DNA from: an uncultured Clostridia bacterium
Lineage (GTDB): Bacteria; Bacillota; Clostridia; Oscillospirales; CAG-272
Direction of reading: 5' to 3'
Assembly: GCA_944381115.1 (NCBI GenBank)
Contig: CALWJV010000015.1
Span: 265,894-329,893, forward strand
DNA length: 64,000 nucleotides
Shown: one piece after another, positions 26,147 to 34,313 of the stretch
Layout of the letters: every line of letters begins with the position of its first letter
How positions within the stretch are numbered: the stretch's first letter is position 1
Program-made: the position numbers and the translations under genes
Notes under the pieces: model-generated
The model's database searches: none
Told to the model about the DNA's origin: nothing
What the model saw: the letters and a program-made list of their open reading frames with translations, nothing else

Positions 26147-27694
26147 TTAGCCTTTAAGTGAAGGATATTCGTTAGTGATTTCCCAAACGTCTTTGCTCCA
26201 ACCGTAATTTGTTGAAAGAACATTTATATCTCCGTATACTCCAAGATTAGCTTCAAACCCGTTAAAGTTAATTTTTTCGTTGGTATTGTCGGGGGATTCA
26301 CTGTTAATATAGAAATTCATGTTTTCGTTGTATCCGCTTTTTTCAATAAAAGATTCTTTGCTTGATGAATCGGAGTAAACAAGAGATCCGAGATAATATG
26401 CCATAGTCTTGGTTTTGATATTTACATTACCGATTGAAAAACAACCTGAGATTTTAGTATCATACGGATAAGGTTTTGCGTCTGCAACGTCATCATGATT
26501 TATAATGTAAGATATTAGGCCGGCAGCATATACTGCGTCAGAATTACTTTCCGCATTTACATCTGAGCGGCTGTAACAATTTGTGTATATCCCGTATTCT
26601 GAAAATGCCGCAAATCCGCCGGCATAAGCGGCGTTTTTGTTACCTTTAGCACTTACGGTACAGGTAACAGCAGTGTAAGAGTCAGAAATTTCCGTTCTTT
26701 TGTTTGCAGAAGAAGCAATGATTATTGCAGCAAATCCTCCTGCTGAAGCAGACCCTTTTTTCCCTGTCTGAGCAGAGTAGGAGCTGACCGAAGCATCTAC
26801 TGTAGATGCCGATACGCATTTTGAAATTTTACTTGAAGAGCAGTAGCCGACAAGACCTCCTGAATATGATAATCCGTATTTTGCTGTGGAAGATACGCTT
26901 CCGGAGGAAGAGCATTTTGTAAGTTCGCTTTCGCTTGTTTCTCCTGATATTCCTCCGCATATTGCATTTGCAAAAGATTCTTTAGCGGTTAGTGTTGCGT
27001 TGATTGTGCAAGCAGTCGCTTTGGATTTACGCATAGACCCTGCAAGTCCTCCGACATATGTAATATATTCTTTGCTTTGCGAAGAGAGATTTGCGGAGGT
27101 GACCGTAACATTTTCGAATACCGTATTTTTTGCGTATCCGGCAACTGTTCCGGCATACATAAATGTGTTGCTTGAACTTGTTAAAATATTGATATTTATG
27201 CCCTCAAATTTTATATTTTTAACCGTAGCACCGTCTGTTACACCGAAAAAACCTCCATAGGAATAGGTAAATGCAGGAGATACATCTCCGGTACTTTCTT
27301 CGGGCTTTTCAGTAATTTTAAAATTTGAGATTTTGTGGCCTGAGCCGTCAAATATTCCGGAAAAAGGATGCGCGGCTGTTCCGATCGGTTTCCATTCCGC
27401 ACCGCCGAGATCAATATCGGCGGTGAGAATGTAAGTGCCTTTTAGTTTTAATTTATTTTTCAGATCATCTGCTGTTGCAATTTCATATATTGCATTTGGG
27501 TCGCCTTCATCGATCTGTTCTTCATCAGATGAATCATCAGGGGGAGTATCCGTATCTTCCGGAGCGATAGATCCGGAATATTCATCGTCTCCGTCATCAG
27601 GGTCGGGCATTTCCTCTTCTTTGTTACAGGATGTAACTGTAATAAAGATGATCAAAAGGGAAAATAAGAAAATAAATCCCGTTTTTAACTTCAT
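26147..27694 (-). CDS. GLUG-repeat surface lipoprotein
   Basis: A 515-aa lipoprotein. After the signal peptide (lipobox ending VTSC, about Cys23) comes an acidic, low-complexity linker (DPDDGDDEYSGSIAPEDTD region), then a repeated beta-solenoid with GLUG-like units: YVGGLAGSM, ICGGISGET, YSGGLVGYCS, YAGGFAAFSE and YAAGLISY. Such repeats occur in secreted surface proteins of gut Firmicutes. AAAGGA precedes the ATG. It lies 44 bp downstream of yidC on the same strand. Function is unknown; binding or adhesion is a guess. Confidence 0.8.
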   Translation of the reverse strand: MKLKTGFIFLFSLLIIFITVTSCNKEEEMPDPDDGDDEYSGSIAPEDTDTPPDDSSDEEQIDEGDPNAIYEIATADDLKNKLKLKGTYILTADIDLGGAEWKPIGTAAHPFSGIFDGSGHKISNFKITEKPEESTGDVSPAFTYSYGGFFGVTDGATVKNIKFEGININILTSSSNTFMYAGTVAGYAKNTVFENVTVTSANLSSQSKEYITYVGGLAGSMRKSKATACTINATLTAKESFANAICGGISGETSESELTKCSSSGSVSSTAKYGLSYSGGLVGYCSSSKISKCVSASTVDASVSSYSAQTGKKGSASAGGFAAIIIASSANKRTEISDSYTAVTCTVSAKGNKNAAYAGGFAAFSEYGIYTNCYSRSDVNAESNSDAVYAAGLISYIINHDDVADAKPYPYDTKISGCFSIGNVNIKTKTMAYYLGSLVYSDSSSKESFIEKSGYNENMNFYINSESPDNTNEKINFNGFEANLGVYGDINVLSTNYGWSKDVWEITNEYPSLKG

Positions 27695-27738
27695 ATTATA
27701 AAATCCTTTCGCTGGGCGGTTAATGGTTCTTGTTTTTG

Positions 27739-29115
27739 TTATTTTTCTCCGTTATTTTCATCGGAATGAGCCGGATTTTCTGTTTTTTCGTTATTTATAT
27801 CAAGAGAACTGTTTGTATCCTTTTCATTATCATTTGATTCAAAAGAGGTATCTTGCAGTAATTTTTTTTCATTCATTTGTTTATCCGGTGTAAATTCCCG
27901 ATCAAGTTCGGTATTATTAACCTCTGTTTTGGTTTCGGGTAACGTAATGGAGTTAATTTGTTCTTCTTCGTCCTCATCTATAAAATGTAATGAGCGGATC
28001 TTGTTTCCGTTTTTATCGTATTTTCTGCGAGGCGGGAGGTACGGTTCCGGTATATTAGATTCCGAAATAACCTTATCTTCGGACAAGTCTGGGTAATCAG
28101 GTTCGTAATCATACTCATCAATGTTATGAAGCGATTTTCTGTAAGATTTTATGTCAGGTTTTACGTAATCTTTATTCACATCCGCTTCTATCTCTGCATA
28201 TTGTTCAGGGGTGAATACGGGAATGGGGAATATTTTTGCAAGGATTACCTGTGTAACAGTGCTGAAGATGCTCTGATAAATCCAGTAGAGACCGAGAATT
28301 GCAGGAAAACTGAATGCCATAAAAAACGTAATGGCAGGGAAGATAATGTTCATATAAAGCATAGTTTTCTGAGCCTGAGCCCCCTCAGGTGTAGATTTAT
28401 CAAGTTGCGGAGTAAAGAATCGCATTACAAAAGAGCTTGCAAACTGAAAAAGAGCAGCAAAAAGTGGAATAAGTATCATTATACTTGTAAATGTCGGAAA
28501 AGCGGAAAGGTCAATCGTACCGCCGAAGATAGTGAAATCGGGGTAAACAATACCGGCATCAGGAAAATTTGCTGAATTACTTTGCATAATTGTCAGCATC
28601 TGAATTTCACTAATGTCAAATTTTCCTATATCGCCGCCTGCTTTTGTAAAAAGGCCGTATATTTGTTCAGACGTATTTGAAGAATTTAATATGCCGTCTT
28701 TAAACAAGTTAAAAATACTTTCTTTAAAACCTGCTATTTTATCTGCAGCATTACAAATATATTGAATCGGTTTTGTAATGATTTGATAAAGAATATAAAT
28801 TATGGGAAGTTGAAGAAGAAGTGGAAGGCATCCTCCGGCGGGAGAATATTTTTCTTCTTGATAAAGTTTCATCAGATCTCTTGAAAGTTCGGCATTTGCG
28901 TTGGTATCTGTTCTCCCAATGTAACGCTTGCGTATGGCCATTTCCTTAGGCCTTATCCTTGCCTGTGCCTGAGAGGATTTTTGCTGCTTAATGCTGAGCG
29001 GCAGAAGTATCAATTTAAAAAGCAAAGTGAAAAACAACAGAGCCAAAGCATAACTTCCCGTTATGTCATTACAGAATTTTAAAAGCATACCAAAGGGTTT
29101 TGCGATAATATCCAT
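27739..29115 (-). CDS. yidC: YidC/Oxa1 membrane protein insertase
   Basis: A 458-aa insertase that helps membrane proteins fold and enter the bilayer. It has the Firmicute five-helix layout: an N-terminal helix (YALALLFFTLLFKLILLPL), a coiled stretch with PKEMAIRKRY, LPLLLQLPIIYILYQII, and two further helices (LPLFAALFQFASSFVM region and IIFPAITFFMAFSFPAILGLYW). The last ~150 residues are a long, polar, Asp/Glu/Asn-rich tail, more than the usual basic tail. Start at 29115 behind CGGAG. It is not next to rpmH/rnpA/jag, as the chromosomal copy usually is. Confidence 0.93.
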   Translation of the reverse strand: MDIIAKPFGMLLKFCNDITGSYALALLFFTLLFKLILLPLSIKQQKSSQAQARIRPKEMAIRKRYIGRTDTNANAELSRDLMKLYQEEKYSPAGGCLPLLLQLPIIYILYQIITKPIQYICNAADKIAGFKESIFNLFKDGILNSSNTSEQIYGLFTKAGGDIGKFDISEIQMLTIMQSNSANFPDAGIVYPDFTIFGGTIDLSAFPTFTSIMILIPLFAALFQFASSFVMRFFTPQLDKSTPEGAQAQKTMLYMNIIFPAITFFMAFSFPAILGLYWIYQSIFSTVTQVILAKIFPIPVFTPEQYAEIEADVNKDYVKPDIKSYRKSLHNIDEYDYEPDYPDLSEDKVISESNIPEPYLPPRRKYDKNGNKIRSLHFIDEDEEEQINSITLPETKTEVNNTELDREFTPDKQMNEKKLLQDTSFESNDNEKDTNSSLDINNEKTENPAHSDENNGEK

Positions 29116-29168
29116 TAAATTTTCTCCGATCCCGCTGCAACAGCAGCATGTTTTTCAGAAAATCCCGG

Positions 29169-29192
29169 TAAAGTGTACAAAAATACACTTTA
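29169..29192 (-). other. Hairpin in the yidC leader
   Basis: A 9-bp perfect inverted repeat TAAAGTGTA / TACACTTTA with a 6-nt loop, 54 bp before the yidC start. It has no T-run, so it is more likely a leader structure than a terminator. Confidence 0.4.
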
Positions 29193-29317
29193 GCAGGAAT
29201 TTTATCTACCTGTTAACCGTATAAAAAAAGGTTTTCAGACTTTTACATTATACCTCAAAAACATAATATAAAATACAGTAAAGTTTTAAAGAAAAATAAA
29301 ACTTTTAATAAACCGTA

Positions 29318-29346
29318 TTGACAAGACGTGTAAAATGGGGTATGAT
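29318..29346 (+). promoter_or_regulatory. Sigma-A-type promoter of sufCB
   Basis: TTGACA (29318-29323), 17-bp spacer, TATGAT (29341-29346), about 60 nt before the sufC start. Confidence 0.75.
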
Positions 29347-29407
29347 ATGTAAGAATAATTGTAAAATAACGTAAAAATCGGAATTTTAAGAGAAAGGACA
29401 GAAAATT

Positions 29408-30136
29408 ATGTTGGAAATAAAAAACCTTTGCTTTGCTGTAAAGGAAGGAGAAACTCCGCTTGATATTATAAATGATGTAAGTATTACGGTTCCGGACGGA
29501 AAATTCATTGTCATAACAGGACCTAACGGAGGCGGTAAATCTACGCTTGCAAGACTTATAATGGGACTTGAAAGACCTACATCGGGAAAGATATTATATA
29601 ACGGGACCGATATAACTGATATGTCGGTGACCGAAAGGGCAAAACTTGGAATAGGATATGCATTTCAACAGCCTCCGAGATTTAAGGGATTGACAGTAAG
29701 AAAGATACTTTCGATTGCCGCAGGTAAGACACTTTCTGAAAAAGAAAGTTGTGCATACCTTAGCCGTGTAGGACTTTGCTCTGCAGAATATTTAAAAAGA
29801 GAACTTGATTCTTCTCTTTCCGGAGGAGAAATGAAGCGTATTGAAATTGCGACCCTTATGGCAAGGAAACCAGAACTTGCAATTTTTGACGAACCGGAAG
29901 CGGGAATAGATCTTTGGAGTTTTTCAATGCTCGTTGAGACATTTAAACAGATGCAGAAAGAGGCAAGCAGGACGACTGTCATAATATCGCACCAGGAAAG
30001 AATAATGTCGCTTGCCGATGAAATGATAGTTATTGCAGACGGTAAAGTAAAAAGTAAAGGGAGCGGAAAGGACATGCTTCCGCAACTTATGTGTGAATTT
30101 TCACCGTGTTGCGGCATAAAAATGCCTATAGATTGA
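29408..30136 (+). CDS. sufC: Fe-S assembly ATPase SufC-like (SmsC)
   Basis: A 242-aa soluble ABC ATPase. Walker A is GPNGGGKST (about residue 38), signature LSGGEMKRIEIA with the Glu typical of SufC, Walker B LAIFDEPEAGIDLWS, and the His switch VIISHQERI. The downstream neighbour is a SufB/D-like scaffold, so it powers cluster assembly on that partner. It has its own promoter and no sufS, sufU or sufD beside it. The C-terminus is CEFSPCCGIKMPID, with three cysteines close together. Start is the ATG at 29408. Confidence 0.92.
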   Translation: MLEIKNLCFAVKEGETPLDIINDVSITVPDGKFIVITGPNGGGKSTLARLIMGLERPTSGKILYNGTDITDMSVTERAKLGIGYAFQQPPRFKGLTVRKILSIAAGKTLSEKESCAYLSRVGLCSAEYLKRELDSSLSGGEMKRIEIATLMARKPELAIFDEPEAGIDLWSFSMLVETFKQMQKEASRTTVIISHQERIMSLADEMIVIADGKVKSKGSGKDMLPQLMCEFSPCCGIKMPID

Positions 30137-30176
30137 TAAAAAAGAAAGTCAGTAAAACAGAAGGGCGGAGACAAAA

Positions 30177-31091
30177 ATGGAAAAAATAGATAAAGAACTG
30201 CTTCAACAAGTTGCCGGTCTTCATGAGATACCTGTCGGAGCATATAACATACGTAAAAACGGTAAAAGTGAAGGCAGAAAAAGTACTGAAAATATTGAGA
30301 TAACTTCAAAAGAAGAAGGTGGGCTTGAAATAAGAATAAAGCCCGGTACGAAAAACGAATCGGTTCATATTCCGGTAATTATAACAGAAACCGGAGTTCA
30401 GGAGATGGTATATAACGATTTTTATGTAGGGGAAAATTCAGATGTTCTTATCGTTGCAGGGTGCGGTATACACAACAGCGGGGATAAGACATCGAAGCAT
30501 GACGGACTTCACCGGTTTTTCATTGGAAAGAATGCACATTTGCGCTACGTTGAAAAGCACTACGGAGAAGGAGAAGGGACCGGAGAGCGAATAATGAACC
30601 CATCAACAGAGGTTACAATAGAGGAAAACGCCGTTTGTGAAATGGAGATGGTACAGATCAAAGGGGTAAACTCGTCTAAAAGAAAAACGGAGGCACGCCT
30701 CGGAAAAAATGCGAAACTTACCGTCACGGAACGGCTTATGACTCATGGAAAACAATTTGTTCAGTCGGATATGGATATATATCTTGACGGAGAAGGTTCA
30801 TCTGCGCAAATAATTTCAAGGTCGGTAGGCAAGGACGATTCAAAGCAAGTGTTCAATCCTGTAGCAATAGGTAATAATGCATGCCGGGCGCATATTCAGT
30901 GTGATTCAATTATTATGGATAATGCAAATATACGTTCTATCCCGGAAATTGCAGCCAACCACAGAGACGCTCAGATAGTACATGAAGCGGCGATAGGTAG
31001 GATAAACGGAGATCAAATTTTAAAGTTACAGACACTCGGACTTACCCCGGAAAAAGCGGAAAAAGTTATAATTGACGGATTTCTCAGATGA
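30177..31091 (+). CDS. sufB: SufB/SufD-like Fe-S scaffold, short form (SmsB)
   Basis: A 304-aa SufB/D core, much shorter than E. coli SufB (about 495). The beta-helix domain ends with the family pattern IPEIAANHRDAQIVHEAAIGRINGDQ...LQTLGL, and EKAEKVIIDGF follows. It lies 40 bp after sufC. A sufC plus short sufB pair with no sufD matches the minimal SMS (SmsCB) system described for anaerobes. Cysteines are few (CGIHNSG, VCEMEM, ACRAHIQC), and which bind the cluster is unknown. The T-run hairpin at 31173 ends the operon. Confidence 0.88.
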   Translation: MEKIDKELLQQVAGLHEIPVGAYNIRKNGKSEGRKSTENIEITSKEEGGLEIRIKPGTKNESVHIPVIITETGVQEMVYNDFYVGENSDVLIVAGCGIHNSGDKTSKHDGLHRFFIGKNAHLRYVEKHYGEGEGTGERIMNPSTEVTIEENAVCEMEMVQIKGVNSSKRKTEARLGKNAKLTVTERLMTHGKQFVQSDMDIYLDGEGSSAQIISRSVGKDDSKQVFNPVAIGNNACRAHIQCDSIIMDNANIRSIPEIAANHRDAQIVHEAAIGRINGDQILKLQTLGLTPEKAEKVIIDGFLR

Positions 31092-31172
31092 TCGATTTAA
31101 GACATATTGAAGTAAGTTTATAAATTTATTACTGAAAAATAGTTATCTGAAAAATAAATTTTGAAAAAATGA

Positions 31173-31214
31173 AAAAAAAACAAGGTAATTTGACTGAATT
31201 ACCTTGTTTTTTTT
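31173..31214. terminator. Terminator after sufCB
   Basis: An AT-rich 18-bp stem around CAAGGTAATT / AATTACCTTG ends in eight T residues; it can also serve the convergent Nudix gene. Confidence 0.9.
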
Positions 31215-31257
31215 CAGACCGTGCCTAAAAATTTTTGATACTTCGACAGGATCAATA

Positions 31258-31818
31258 TTACAAAAAAAGTTTTGCTTTTAAAATTGCCGCCTGTGTTTTT
31301 CCGTCCGGGATTTCATTTTTCTTTATCATTTCTATTACTTCATTAAAAGGAACTTTTACAACATCAAGAAATTCGTCTTCATCAAGTTTACGTTCCCCCG
31401 GCGTAAGGCCTGTTGCAATATACATGTGAATTTTTTCTGACAGTATAGCAGGCGAAGGATAATAAGTGCCTATGTAAATAAAATTTTTTGCGGTGTAGCC
31501 GGTTTCTTCTGTAAGTTCGCGCTTTGCAGCGAGTAAAGGATCAGTTTCACCTTTATCGAGTTTCCCCGCAGGTATTTCCCATATAACTTCGTTAAAAGGA
31601 TATCTGAACTGCCGCTCCATTATGATTTCATTTTTATCCGTGATAGGAACGACGCATACGGCGCCGTTGTGAAGTATAACCTCCCTTGTGGATTTTGCGC
31701 CGTTCGGAAGTTTTACGGTATCCTTTACAAGATGCACGATAACTCCAGAAAATATCTCTTCACGGGAAAGTTTTTTTTCGGCAAGTGTTTCCATTTCTTT
31801 TATACTGTTTATCTCCAT
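31258..31818 (-). CDS. Nudix hydrolase, ADP-ribose pyrophosphatase type
   Basis: A 186-aa NudF-like enzyme that would split ADP-ribose into AMP and ribose-5-phosphate. The Nudix box is GKLDKGE then TDPLLAAK and RELTEETGY: eight residues lie between the first Glu and the RE pair, against seven in the usual box. QFRYPFNEVIWEIPAG upstream is typical of ADP-ribose pyrophosphatases. The start is the ATG ending at 31818, 10 nt behind AAAGGA; an upstream extension of eight codons has no ribosome site. Confidence 0.88.
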   Translation of the reverse strand: MEINSIKEMETLAEKKLSREEIFSGVIVHLVKDTVKLPNGAKSTREVILHNGAVCVVPITDKNEIIMERQFRYPFNEVIWEIPAGKLDKGETDPLLAAKRELTEETGYTAKNFIYIGTYYPSPAILSEKIHMYIATGLTPGERKLDEDEFLDVVKVPFNEVIEMIKKNEIPDGKTQAAILKAKLFL

Positions 31819-31981
31819 TTTTAAAATTCCTTTCCGATACATTTTTCGATTATAAAAGTATATAAAAAATACTTACTATATATGTTAATTTTATGCTTTT
31901 AAAACCCGAAATACAAGATTATTTTGTAAAAAAATATTTTAAAAACCTAATCATTATAATAAAAAGTAATTAAAATTGCAT

Positions 31982-32011
31982 TTGTTGAAATATTCAAAGA
32001 CGATCTATAAT
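31982..32011 (+). promoter_or_regulatory. Possible promoter of murI
   Basis: TTGTTG (31982-31987), 18-bp spacer, TATAAT (32006-32011), about 38 bp before the murI start. Confidence 0.45.
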
Positions 32012-32049
32012 AAAATAAAGAAGAATCATAATATCAAGAGGTGCGGGCT

Positions 32050-32811
32050 TTGGATAAAAATAATATGCCGATAGGGATAATAGATTCCGGTGTCGGGGGA
32101 ATAAGTGTCATGAAAGAAATAAAAAAAATACTTCCAAACGAAAACTATTTATATCTTTCCGATACAAAAAATGCTCCATACGGTACAAAAAATATTGAAG
32201 AAATCAAGGTACTTACCGAAAATAGTGTTAAGATATTGCTGCGTTTTTCTTGTAAAGCAATTGTCATTGCCTGTAATACTGCAACTGCTGCTGCAGTGGA
32301 AATGTTAAGAAGTAAATACAAAAATGTACATATAATCGGTCTGGAACCTGCAATTCGTCCTGCAGTTCGTGACTTTCCGGGAAAAAACATTTTGGTCTTG
32401 ACAACCGAAGCAACGCAAAAAACTATACGTTTTAAAAAATTGATTAATTCTCTTTCTGAAAAAAGCAATATTATATGTATAACAACGCAAAAGATAGTTT
32501 CATTTGTGGAAGAAGGAATGGAAGGAAGTCCTGCTCTTGTTTCCTATCTTAAAAAGGAACTTTATCCATACAGAAAAATAAAATTTTCTGCTGTTGTTTT
32601 GGGTTGCACTCATTTTCCGTTTGCAAAAAAAGCAATTGAAAATGCACTGAGTTACCGACCTGTTTTTTATGACGGAGGTGCAGGTGCTGCAAAAAGAGTT
32701 AAAGCCCTTTTAGTTAGGGACGGAATTTTAAATCATCAAGGAAAAGGAGGAGAGACACTTTGGCTTGAAACTGAATTTTCAAAATATGGTAGAAAAATAT
32801 CAAAAATATAG
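32050..32811 (+). CDS. murI: Glutamate racemase
   Basis: MurI makes D-glutamate for peptidoglycan. The 253-aa protein shows MPIGIIDSGVGGISVM, the first catalytic cysteine in IVIACNTATAAA (about residue 74), LEPAIRPAV, and the second in VVLGCTHFPFAK (about 185). The start is most likely TTG at 32050, 8 nt behind AGAGG; a GTG at 32041 overlaps that ribosome site and is less likely. A terminator follows at 32869. Confidence 0.94.
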   Translation: MDKNNMPIGIIDSGVGGISVMKEIKKILPNENYLYLSDTKNAPYGTKNIEEIKVLTENSVKILLRFSCKAIVIACNTATAAAVEMLRSKYKNVHIIGLEPAIRPAVRDFPGKNILVLTTEATQKTIRFKKLINSLSEKSNIICITTQKIVSFVEEGMEGSPALVSYLKKELYPYRKIKFSAVVLGCTHFPFAKKAIENALSYRPVFYDGGAGAAKRVKALLVRDGILNHQGKGGETLWLETEFSKYGRKISKI

Positions 32812-32868
32812 CATATTATGTCTAAATAACAGTAATTAATTGCTAATTATAAGAAAAATATAAAAAAC

Positions 32869-32904
32869 AAGTCGGTATACTTCTATAAGTATACCGACTT
32901 TTTG
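32869..32904. terminator. Bidirectional terminator
   Basis: A 14-bp stem AAGTCGGTATACTT / AAGTATACCGACTT is followed by TTTTT; it separates murI and the convergent cotJC. Confidence 0.9.
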
Positions 32905-32973
32905 TACGACTTTAAACGAATAAAATTATTGATTAAAAATTAAATGACTATTACAATCGTTATGCACCGTTAA

Positions 32974-33783
32974 TCAGTACGGTCGCTTGCAGTCTTTAAA
33001 ATAGTTGTTTTCATTTTTAAAAACAGTATTTTTGGATTTTATATCGCAACTTAGTGAATTTTTCCGATTTAACATTGTGTCTTCACAGTAATTTGAGTTT
33101 AAAGAAGATTTATTTTCGGAATTACGGTTGTAATCTTGCATTTGTTTGTTTTTATTCTGACCGAAGAAGCAGTCGGGAGAGCACTTTATATCAAAAGATG
33201 GGTTAGTAATATAAAAATTATTTTTACAATCTGCTTTTTCAGTTGCTATGCCGAGTGCTTCAGCAAAACGTTGATAGTGAACAATTTCTCTTGCACGTAA
33301 GAATTTTATAGGCTCACGTACATCAGGATCGTCGGTAAGGCGGAGAATGTTGTCGTAAGTTGTACGTGCTTTTTGTTCAGCAGCAAGATCTTCGTTCAGG
33401 TCAGTAATTATATCGCCTTTACTTTGTAAAAATGCTGTTGTAAATGACATACCCGATGCAGCCTGCGGATAAACACCTGCTGTATGGTCAACAAAGTAGG
33501 TATCAAACCCGCTGGATTTTATTTCGTCGATTGTTAAACAACGTGTAAGTTGATAAAGAATTGCAGATACTATCTCGACGTGTGCAAGTTCTTCAGTACC
33601 GACATCTGTGAGGATTCCTGTTACTTCGCGGTAAGGCATACCGAAACGCTGTGAAAGATATCGCATTGAAGCACCAACTTCTCCGTCAGGACCGCCAAGT
33701 TGAGAAATGATTACTTTTGCAAGTGCGGGATTAGGGTTTTTAATATTTACGGGATATTGAAGATTTTTTTGATAGATCCACAT
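32974..33783 (-). CDS. cotJC: Spore coat protein CotJC (manganese-catalase family) with long tail
   Basis: A 269-aa protein whose first ~190 residues are a manganese catalase-type four-helix bundle with the metal ligands in place: GEVGASMRYLSQRF, EELAHVEI, DLAAEQKARTTY and REIVHYQRF. It is the coat-associated catalase-like member of the cotJ operon. The last ~75 residues form an unusual tail rich in Asn, Ser, Lys and Cys (CKNNFYI, CSPDCFFGQNKNK, CEDTMLNRK) with no counterpart in typical ~190-aa CotJC. It lies just downstream of cotJB. Confidence 0.93.
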   Translation of the reverse strand: MWIYQKNLQYPVNIKNPNPALAKVIISQLGGPDGEVGASMRYLSQRFGMPYREVTGILTDVGTEELAHVEIVSAILYQLTRCLTIDEIKSSGFDTYFVDHTAGVYPQAASGMSFTTAFLQSKGDIITDLNEDLAAEQKARTTYDNILRLTDDPDVREPIKFLRAREIVHYQRFAEALGIATEKADCKNNFYITNPSFDIKCSPDCFFGQNKNKQMQDYNRNSENKSSLNSNYCEDTMLNRKNSLSCDIKSKNTVFKNENNYFKDCKRPY

Positions 33784-33786
33784 AAT

Positions 33787-34050
33787 TCAGTCCTCCTTTT
33801 CCCACGGGAACGGATCTTTGACCCATTGGTAACAGCCGTTATTTTCGTAATTTCCGAAAGCAAAAATGGGACCGTAAAGTGATTCGTATTCATTAATTGC
33901 TTTTCTGCTCATCTCACTATATTTTTTAAGTGCACAAAGTGCATCGGTATCAAATGGGTGGGTGTCAAGATACAAATTTGTTTCAACGACCGCGAATGAC
34001 GCAATTTGAATTTCCTTGAGTAATTTGCAGCGGCTCTGTTTTTCGTTCAT
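33787..34050 (-). CDS. cotJB: Spore coat protein CotJB
   Basis: An 87-aa CotJB: LLKEIQIASFAVVETNLYLDTHPFD (N-terminal helix pair), ALKKYSEMSRKAINEYESLYGP and the C-terminal WVKDPFPWE are family hallmarks. It overlaps cotJA by four bases and ends three bases before cotJC starts, so translation is likely coupled across the operon. Its product is incorporated in the spore coat. Confidence 0.93.
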   Translation of the reverse strand: MNEKQSRCKLLKEIQIASFAVVETNLYLDTHPFDTDALCALKKYSEMSRKAINEYESLYGPIFAFGNYENNGCYQWVKDPFPWEKED

Positions 34051-34313
34051 TTACATCTGCCTCCGCGTTTACATTTATCTCCGGCAAAGGGCTTATTGAG
34101 TTCATCAAAAATTGTACCTCTGTCAAATCCCTCGCACCCGTCATTTATAAACCGCCATTTTTGTGAAACCGAATAGACCATGGCAAGAGACGGTTTATTT
34201 ATTTCGGTAAATCCATATTCACATGTTTGGGGATTGTTTACATACGGGGCGTTATTACATTCGGAGTTCATAGGTGTACGCCTATGACGTTGCATCATAT
34301 TTTTGTTATACAT
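34047..34313 (-). CDS. cotJA: Spore coat associated protein CotJA
   Basis: An 88-aa CotJA. After a variable head (MYNKNMMQRHRRTPM) come the family features: SLAMVYSVSQKWRFINDGCEGFDRGTIFDELNKPF, here written in two parts by context, and a basic cysteine-rich end (GDKCKRGGRCK). TGGAG lies 6 nt before the ATG. It is the first gene of cotJABC. Its promoter was not identified: the nearest strong promoter on this strand is at 34642-34671, about 330 nt upstream. Confidence 0.9.
   Translation of the reverse strand: MYNKNMMQRHRRTPMNSECNNAPYVNNPQTCEYGFTEINKPSLAMVYSVSQKWRFINDGCEGFDRGTIFDELNKPFAGDKCKRGGRCK

Noticed and set aside
28126..28575. A 149-codon plus-strand ORF.
   Set aside because: Shadow of yidC on the opposite strand; sequence composition is that of antisense.
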